Assembly: GCA_027013165.1 (NCBI GenBank)
Contig: JALUXV010000438.1
Span: 1-43,683 of the forward strand
Direction: 5' to 3'
Length of the DNA: 43,683 nucleotides
DNA from: Alteromonadaceae bacterium
GTDB taxonomy: Bacteria > Pseudomonadota > Gammaproteobacteria > Enterobacterales > Alteromonadaceae
In this document: piece after piece, positions 39,008-43,683 of the stretch
Numbering within the stretch: the first letter of the stretch is position 1
Layout: the number at the start of each line of letters is the position of its first letter
Translations under genes and position numbers: made by a program
Notes under the pieces: model-generated
What the model saw: only the letters and a program-made list of their open reading frames with translations
The model's database searches: none
Told to the model about the DNA's origin: nothing

Positions 39008-39775
39008 TCAACTATTAGCTAGTAAAACGACATAAATAGCTACTTCCTGCACTTGCTGCGCAGCGCCTAGGGTATCTCCGGTAAATCCCTCGATATGACG
39101 CTTCATAAAGCTGTTCAAAACAAAAAAAAGCACACCACACACTAAGGCAATAGCAATGAAATCCCACCATGACAACCAAACAATACAGATACCCGCGGTA
39201 GCAAAAAGCACCAGCCAATCTTGAGATTGCATTGGCCAAGCAACGGGACCACTTTTGCTACTTTGTGAACTAGACACATAAGGTAATGTCCCAATGTGAA
39301 GCAGCGCAAAAGCTCTAGACACGGCATATGCAGTTAGTAGTGCAATGGGCAAACGCTGTGCTTCGATAAGCGCTTCAAAGGCCGCAAACTTTGTCAGCAA
39401 TACTAACCCTATCGCCAAGGTCCCGTAAGTACCTAAACGGCTGTCTTTCATGATGGCTAACTTATGCGCTTTGTCCTGTCCGCCGCCAAAAGCATCAGCA
39501 ACGTCTGCAAGGCCATCCTCATGGAGAGCGCCGGTGAGCAGCACGCTTGCTGTCATCAGCAAAACTACGACAACACTGCTGGGTAAGAAGGGAGAAAGAA
39601 ACGTGTACAGGCCGATTAACAGGCCAGCGAGCAACAACCCTGTCAACGCAAAGTAGCGTCGAGACTGGGCCATTTCCTCATCGCTATACTTGGCCCATTG
39701 GAATACAGGAATACGGGTAAAGAAACCCAAATTGAGCAAAATTAAATTAATGTGTTTTCTCATGAGCCCTGACAT
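39008..39775 (-). CDS. cobS: Cobalamin synthase CobS (adenosylcobinamide-GDP ribazoletransferase)
   Basis: Inner-membrane enzyme that joins AdoCbi-GDP and alpha-ribazole or its phosphate to make cobalamin or its phosphate. The 255 residues (Salmonella CobS 247) are mostly hydrophobic, with about six to seven membrane segments. The conserved acidic motif 'GALHEDGLADVADAFGGG' is at residues about 83-100 and 'AIMKDSRLGTYGT' follows. It lies 3 bp after cobT and 6 bp before cobU. Confidence 0.96.
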   Translation of the reverse strand: MSGLMRKHINLILLNLGFFTRIPVFQWAKYSDEEMAQSRRYFALTGLLLAGLLIGLYTFLSPFLPSSVVVVLLMTASVLLTGALHEDGLADVADAFGGGQDKAHKLAIMKDSRLGTYGTLAIGLVLLTKFAAFEALIEAQRLPIALLTAYAVSRAFALLHIGTLPYVSSSQSSKSGPVAWPMQSQDWLVLFATAGICIVWLSWWDFIAIALVCGVLFFVLNSFMKRHIEGFTGDTLGAAQQVQEVAIYVVLLANS

Positions 39776-39778
39776 TGT

Positions 39779-40858
39779 TTAAAGTAAAACCTGCGCACTT
39801 TCAAAGGTGGCCATGTCGTTATAGAACGCTGCCGCCGCTCGTAACAATGGTATAGCGAGGGCGCAACCTGTACCTTCTCCCAATCGCATTTCTAACTTCA
39901 ACAAAGGCTGAGCTTCTAGTATCTGCATGACCTTTTCATGTGCTTTCTCTGCGCTGGCATGACAGAACACCATGTAGTCTCGCACTTGTGGCTTCAACTT
40001 AACTGCGACAAGTGCTGCCACAGAGGAAATAAAACCATCAACAAGTATCAGCTTTTTTTCACTTGCACAGGCCAACATAGCGCCCACCATATGGGCAATT
40101 TCAAAACCGCCCAATTGTTGTAAAACAACCAATGGCGATTCAGTAGCACCTTCTATGCGAGACAGTGCTTGTTGAACAAGCTGTTGTTTAACAAATAGTT
40201 GATCATGATTTATCCCAGTACCTAAACCTACGGCTTCGTTAACAGGCATGTCAGTAAGTGCGGCGAGTATGGCTGATGCACTGCTTGTATTGCCGATCCC
40301 CATCTCGCCAAAGCCCATCACATTAGTACCCTGTGAAAGCTCTGCAAAAGCCAACGCGGCCCCCTGAGATATAGCCGCTTCAACTTGACCACGAGACATA
40401 GCTGGTTCAACAGAGAAGTCTTTAGTGCCCGCCCCCATTCTTGAAACGACAAAGTTGTCGTTGTCGGACGTTATTGGTTCAATAACACCACAATCTACGA
40501 CTTTCAAACGAACATCGTTTGCAAAACAAAAGCAGTTGATAGCCGCTCCACCGGCTAAAAAGTTATGAACCATTTGCTCGGTAACTGCTTGTGGGGCAAT
40601 ACTTACTCCATGAACAGCAACGCCATGATCAGCGGCAAACACCATAATAGTTGGCGATATCACCTCAAGTTCAACAAACTCACCTTTCAATTCACACTGC
40701 ACATTTGCCATTTGTCGAGCTAGAGTTTCTAATTGCCCGAGCGCTCCGGGTGGTTTGGTTTTGTTATCTATCTTTAAACGAATATCCTTGTCAAAACCAT
40801 AAGACAAAGGAGTAACAGCGTCGAAAATAGAAGAAAGCGTAGACATGAATAAACTCAT
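39779..40858 (-). CDS. cobT: Nicotinate-nucleotide-dimethylbenzimidazole phosphoribosyltransferase CobT
   Basis: Makes alpha-ribazole 5'-phosphate from nicotinate mononucleotide and a lower-ligand base such as dimethylbenzimidazole. The 359 residues match Salmonella CobT (356), with 'KTKPPGALGQLETLARQ', 'FAADHGVAVHGVS', 'FGEMGIGNTSSASA' and the catalytic Glu in 'LGEGTGCALAIPLL'. The ATG at 40858 abuts the btuC stop codon; a second ATG four codons later is an equally good start. It sits between transport genes and cobS in the salvage operon. Confidence 0.96.
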   Translation of the reverse strand: MSLFMSTLSSIFDAVTPLSYGFDKDIRLKIDNKTKPPGALGQLETLARQMANVQCELKGEFVELEVISPTIMVFAADHGVAVHGVSIAPQAVTEQMVHNFLAGGAAINCFCFANDVRLKVVDCGVIEPITSDNDNFVVSRMGAGTKDFSVEPAMSRGQVEAAISQGAALAFAELSQGTNVMGFGEMGIGNTSSASAILAALTDMPVNEAVGLGTGINHDQLFVKQQLVQQALSRIEGATESPLVVLQQLGGFEIAHMVGAMLACASEKKLILVDGFISSVAALVAVKLKPQVRDYMVFCHASAEKAHEKVMQILEAQPLLKLEMRLGEGTGCALAIPLLRAAAAFYNDMATFESAQVLL

Positions 40859-41863
40859 TTAAGTTTTGCGCATAGCAAGCAGAAAAAACACGCTACCAAT
40901 GGCAGACGTAATAATACCAATAGGAATTTCTTGATTTGGAACCGCAGCGCGAGCAATGACATCAACCCATACCATAAAAATACCCCCCAACAACACACAG
41001 CCAAGCATAAGCCTTCTGCTCGTGACTCCAAACCAACGACGCACAATATGGGGGATCATTAACCCAACAAAACCGATGCCACCACAGTAGGCAACCACCA
41101 CGGCGGTAAGCAAGGCACACACAATGAGACACAGCATTCTGAGTTGTTGCACATTAACACCCAACGTCTGAGCGCTTTCGTCACCGAGTAACAATGCGTC
41201 TAATCTGGGGCCAAGCAGTATCAGCACGACTGTGCAAATCATCACGATGCCCAATAACCCCCACATATACGCCGTATCCACTCGCGACAAGCTTCCCATT
41301 AACCAAAAAATCACTTGGTTAGTTGCATAGGGGTCGCCAATAAAAAGTAAAAAGTGAGTTAAGGCGCTGAGCATAAAAGACACCGCAATCCCTGCCAGTA
41401 GCATATGTTCTATTCTTCCACCCAGTGAGGAACTAGCAATGCTTCTGACTAGAAGCACCGCAAGCAAAGACCCAGTAAACGCAAACATAGGGAGCAAAAA
41501 CGGCTTTACTTCTGGCGGTATTGGGGCAGCTAAAAAGGTCTCATTAGCAAAAAGTAAACTTGCGATACTGGCACCAAACCCTGCGCCTGATACCACACCA
41601 AAGAGATAAGGATCAGCTAAACTGTTTCGCGTCACGTTTTGAAGTGTGGCACCCGATATGGCCAGAGCACTACCGACTAGGAACCCCACCATGACTCTTG
41701 GAAACCGAATGTCCCAAAATATGCTTTCGCTCACCACACTACTGCATTGTTCGACCAAGCAAACGGTAATGTCTTGTACTGAGAGACTGGCAGCACCAAA
41801 AAATAAGCTGCCTATTGGAGCCGCTATGGCCAATACCACTAATAGGATCCATTTGAACTTCAC
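40859..41863 (-). CDS. btuC: Cobalamin ABC transporter permease BtuC
   Basis: Inner-membrane permease of the FecCD/BtuC family. The 334 residues contain about ten hydrophobic segments, with 'RFPRVMVGFLVGSALAISGA' near residue 54 and 'GIGFVGLMIPHIVRRWFG' near residue 265, the second being the stretch that contacts the ATPase. It overlaps the btuD stop by 4 bases (ATGA), so translation is coupled. Binding-protein gene btuF is at the far end of the same operon. Confidence 0.95.
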   Translation of the reverse strand: MKFKWILLVVLAIAAPIGSLFFGAASLSVQDITVCLVEQCSSVVSESIFWDIRFPRVMVGFLVGSALAISGATLQNVTRNSLADPYLFGVVSGAGFGASIASLLFANETFLAAPIPPEVKPFLLPMFAFTGSLLAVLLVRSIASSSLGGRIEHMLLAGIAVSFMLSALTHFLLFIGDPYATNQVIFWLMGSLSRVDTAYMWGLLGIVMICTVVLILLGPRLDALLLGDESAQTLGVNVQQLRMLCLIVCALLTAVVVAYCGGIGFVGLMIPHIVRRWFGVTSRRLMLGCVLLGGIFMVWVDVIARAAVPNQEIPIGIITSAIGSVFFLLAMRKT

Positions 41864-42687
41864 AGCAAAACATCCTCTGAGCGCGATGAAGAGTGCCCCT
41901 CTAAATTTGGGTACAAATCAACTTTGATTCGACCGTCTTTGGTACTGGTTCTAATATCGCTATCTACACTAAACACATGCTGGATGAGTTCATGGGTAAT
42001 TTCAGTTTCTGGCGCACCTATTGCTCTGAGCTGTCCCCGCTGCAACACGCCTATGGTATCGCAATACTTACTCGCTAAATTCAAATCGTGAAGACTAATG
42101 ACAATGGTTTTGCCCTGGGTTTTAGCGAGTGTTTTTAGCAACCCCAATATTTGATGCTGATAATATACATCTAGATGATTAACAGGCTCGTCAAGTACGA
42201 GCAGTGAAGCTTGCTGAACCAACGCACGAGCTATCAAGCAACGTTGCTGCTCGCCACCTGATAACGCGCTAAAAGCCTGCGTTCTTTTGTGTTGCAACCC
42301 CACATAATCAAGGGCTTGAGATACACTTTTTTTATCATGTCGCGAATGGCGAGACAGCAGCGATTTATGAGGCAGCAACCCCATTGCCACTACTTGTTCT
42401 GTCGTTAAAGCGAATATTGGCGTATTGGTTTGATGCACTACGGCAAGCTGCTTTGCACGCTGCTGCGCTGATAGCCGTCGCAGTGACTCATCACGCCAAA
42501 AGACATCACCGTCGAAATCTGTCAGCCCAGAAATCGCGTTGAGCAAACTAGACTTCCCCGCCCCATTGGGGCCAAGCAATCCAAAAATTTGCCCTTGGGG
42601 AACGTCAAAAGACACGCCACTGAGAATATGGTGTTTTTCTATATGATAATTAACGTTTTCAACGCGTAGCGCTGGCTTTAACACCAT
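41860..42687 (-). CDS. btuD: Cobalamin ABC transporter ATP-binding protein BtuD
   Basis: ATPase that drives BtuC. The 275 residues hold the Walker A motif 'GPNGAGKSS', the Q-loop region, the signature 'LSGGEQQR', Walker B 'LLVLDEP' and the switch His in 'VISLHDLNLASKY'. The ATG at 42687 is preferred to a TTG nine bases upstream because AGAGTGA is then at a workable distance. It is the first gene of the nine-gene B12 operon. A short inverted repeat TCACT/AGTGA (42697-42714) covers that ribosome site, which fits control by the upstream riboswitch. Confidence 0.95.
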   Translation of the reverse strand: MVLKPALRVENVNYHIEKHHILSGVSFDVPQGQIFGLLGPNGAGKSSLLNAISGLTDFDGDVFWRDESLRRLSAQQRAKQLAVVHQTNTPIFALTTEQVVAMGLLPHKSLLSRHSRHDKKSVSQALDYVGLQHKRTQAFSALSGGEQQRCLIARALVQQASLLVLDEPVNHLDVYYQHQILGLLKTLAKTQGKTIVISLHDLNLASKYCDTIGVLQRGQLRAIGAPETEITHELIQHVFSVDSDIRTSTKDGRIKVDLYPNLEGHSSSRSEDVLL

Positions 42688-42696
42688 GAAATACAA

Positions 42697-42714
42697 TCAC
42701 TCTAAAAAAAGTGA
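42697..42714 (-). promoter_or_regulatory. Small hairpin over the btuD ribosome-binding site
   Basis: TCACT (42697-42701) and AGTGA (42710-42714) are perfectly complementary and flank a T/A run. On the minus strand the second arm is part of AGAGTGA, the only Shine-Dalgarno-like sequence ahead of btuD. Sequestration is inferred; five base pairs is weak. Confidence 0.35.
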
Positions 42715-42816
42715 GGAATACAACGCGCACAGAAACCAGCAACTGCTTTGCTAGCGAGCTGCCTAAAGGAGAATCTATGTTTCTATCGTGTTTTCCCGCA
42801 CGAGAATACAAATTGG

Positions 42817-42933
42817 GTGGTTAGGCTGGTATCTGACTTGCCAACAAATAGTGGCTTACAGTTGCGGGTACAGTTTTGGTTTTTCACCAAATTCCCATTT
42901 AATTGCCTTTAAAAACACAAAGGCAAACCTCAA
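42817..42933 (-). promoter_or_regulatory. Cobalamin riboswitch upstream of btuD
   Basis: On the minus strand the aptamer reads, in order, 'AAATGGGAATTTGGTGAAAA', 'ACTGTACCCGCAACTGTAAG' with 'CCACT' directly behind, and 'AAGTCAGATACCAGCC', a textbook cobalamin riboswitch. CCCGCA in the aptamer (42863-42868) is complementary to TGCGGG in the loop of a downstream hairpin (42786-42803), as expected for the kissing-loop of this class. The region 42688-43165 has no gene; besides this leader it contains a candidate promoter and the leader of the aldolase gene. Confidence 0.95.
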
Positions 42934-42942
42934 CGCGAAACG

Positions 42943-42951
42943 AGTGTATCA
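42943..42951 (-). promoter_or_regulatory. Candidate extended -10 of the B12 operon
   Basis: TGATACACT on the minus strand is an extended -10 (TGn plus TACACT) located so that transcription would begin just before the aptamer. No good -35 is visible. Confidence 0.35.
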
Positions 42952-43055
42952 AGAGTGGTGTTCGCAAACCAGTGGAAATAGCTTTTAACCTAGCCAGCCT
43001 TAACTGACATTACATAACTAAATGACATCGTTCAAATTTGCCAGCTTCAACAGCT

Positions 43056-43069
43056 ATATCGGACGATAT
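43056..43069. promoter_or_regulatory. Inverted repeat upstream of the aldolase gene
   Basis: ATATCG-GA-CGATAT is a perfect 6-bp inverted repeat about 100 bp ahead of the DapA-type gene. It could be an operator; no regulator gene is adjacent in the window. Confidence 0.3.
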
Positions 43070-43165
43070 GTCATGCGATAATGTCTTGTTTGTCTTCATG
43101 AGTCGGCCTTTTTGGGTTAAGTTAGAGTTCATCTCACATATCTACTTATTCAACAAGGACTCACC

Positions 43166-43683
43166 ATGTTTAAGGGACTTTCAGCATTTCCTATTACTCC
43201 TTTCAAAAATGAAGCTATCGACTTCGATGCGTTTGAAAAAATTGTAGATAATCTAGTTGATGCAAAGGTAGATTCCATCTGTGCCATGGGCTCTACCGGT
43301 TTATATCCTTACTTGAAACCCGACGAGATATTTCAAGTTGCTAAGAAAACAGTCGATCTTGCCAATGGGATCCCCGTAATGGCGGGAGTAGGAGCACTTC
43401 GTACTGTAGATGTACTGAAGAATGTTGAAACGGCTCAAAAGGCTGGCGTGAGTGCCGTGTTGCTTGCCCCTGTGTCATATCATCCGTTAAATGATCAGGA
43501 AGTCTTCTCTTTATACGAAAAAGTCACTCATGAACTATCTGTTCCCTTATGTGTTTACGAGAACCCTCGAGTCACCCAATTCACCTTTAGTGATAACCTT
43601 TACGAAGCGATTACCCAACTCCCCAAGGTTGGCGCTATTAAAATTCCAGGAATGCCATTTGCCACTGCCGAAGGCGACGCTCG
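43166..43683 (+). CDS. DapA/NanA superfamily aldolase (N-terminal part, cut by window edge)
   Basis: Class I aldolase of the dihydrodipicolinate synthase / N-acetylneuraminate lyase superfamily; 172 codons are visible before the window ends. It starts 'MFKGLSAFPITPFKNEAIDF', has 'MGSTGLYPYLKPDE' where the family has a G-T/S-T-G-E loop, a Tyr in 'LCVYENPRVTQF' and a Lys in 'GAIKIPG', the expected Schiff-base lysine. The Glu that normally follows STG is replaced by Leu, so it is probably not a standard DapA. The substrate cannot be named. AAGGA precedes the ATG by six bases. The gene begins a new plus-strand unit divergent from the B12 operon. Confidence 0.88.
   Translation, partial: MFKGLSAFPITPFKNEAIDFDAFEKIVDNLVDAKVDSICAMGSTGLYPYLKPDEIFQVAKKTVDLANGIPVMAGVGALRTVDVLKNVETAQKAGVSAVLLAPVSYHPLNDQEVFSLYEKVTHELSVPLCVYENPRVTQFTFSDNLYEAITQLPKVGAIKIPGMPFATAEGDA

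Noticed and set aside
42788-42988. Plus-strand open frame of 66 codons
   Set aside because: It is antisense to the cobalamin riboswitch of the B12 operon and has no ribosome site or recognisable product.

Overview
The window looks like chromosomal DNA of a marine gammaproteobacterium of the Alteromonas group. The reasons are its moderate GC content, the conserved cell-shape block mreB-mreC-mreD-maf-rng-yhdP-hydrolase-tldD, close protein matches to enterobacterial and vibrio housekeeping proteins, a large sugar-type TonB receptor, and a cobalamin salvage operon behind riboswitches. No rRNA, tRNA, insertion sequence, phage gene or CRISPR array was seen. The genus is inferred, since no marker gene such as rRNA is present.

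Layout. Positions 1-2203 hold the N-terminal part of a GH2 beta-galactosidase (cut by the window edge) and a divergent AraC regulator. From 2205 to 6192 lie a peptide deformylase, pmbA, darP and tldD, with the two TldD/E protease subunits flanking darP. From 6185 to 15382 runs the minus-strand block mreB, mreC, mreD, maf, rng, yhdP, a Nit-type amidase and tldD, with overlaps or gaps of a few bases at most junctions. Two small minus-strand genes follow (an unrecognised membrane-anchored protein and a histidine phosphatase). The glycerol genes glpD, glpR and divergent glpK come next, with GlpR-like repeats in both promoter regions.

From 20870 to 29925 is an alpha-galactoside locus: TonB receptor, SSS-type sodium/sugar symporter, flavin-dependent halogenase-like protein, SapC-family protein and GH36 alpha-galactosidase. 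A 16-bp perfect palindrome and a LacI-type operator lie ahead of the receptor. This is the least understood part of the window, because the halogenase-like and SapC proteins recur beside such receptors without a settled role. It is followed by an unrecognised multi-pass membrane protein and a membrane GGDEF gene broken by a frameshift that also has a degenerate GGEKF active site.

From 32603 to about 42935, all on the minus strand, is a vitamin B12 uptake and salvage region: btuB with its own cobalamin riboswitch, and a nine-gene operon btuD-btuC-cobT-cobS-cobU-cobC-cobQ-btuR-btuF behind a second cobalamin riboswitch. Together they would import corrinoids and rebuild the lower ligand; no de novo corrin ring genes are present. 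The right edge holds the start of a DapA/NanA-type aldolase gene on the plus strand.
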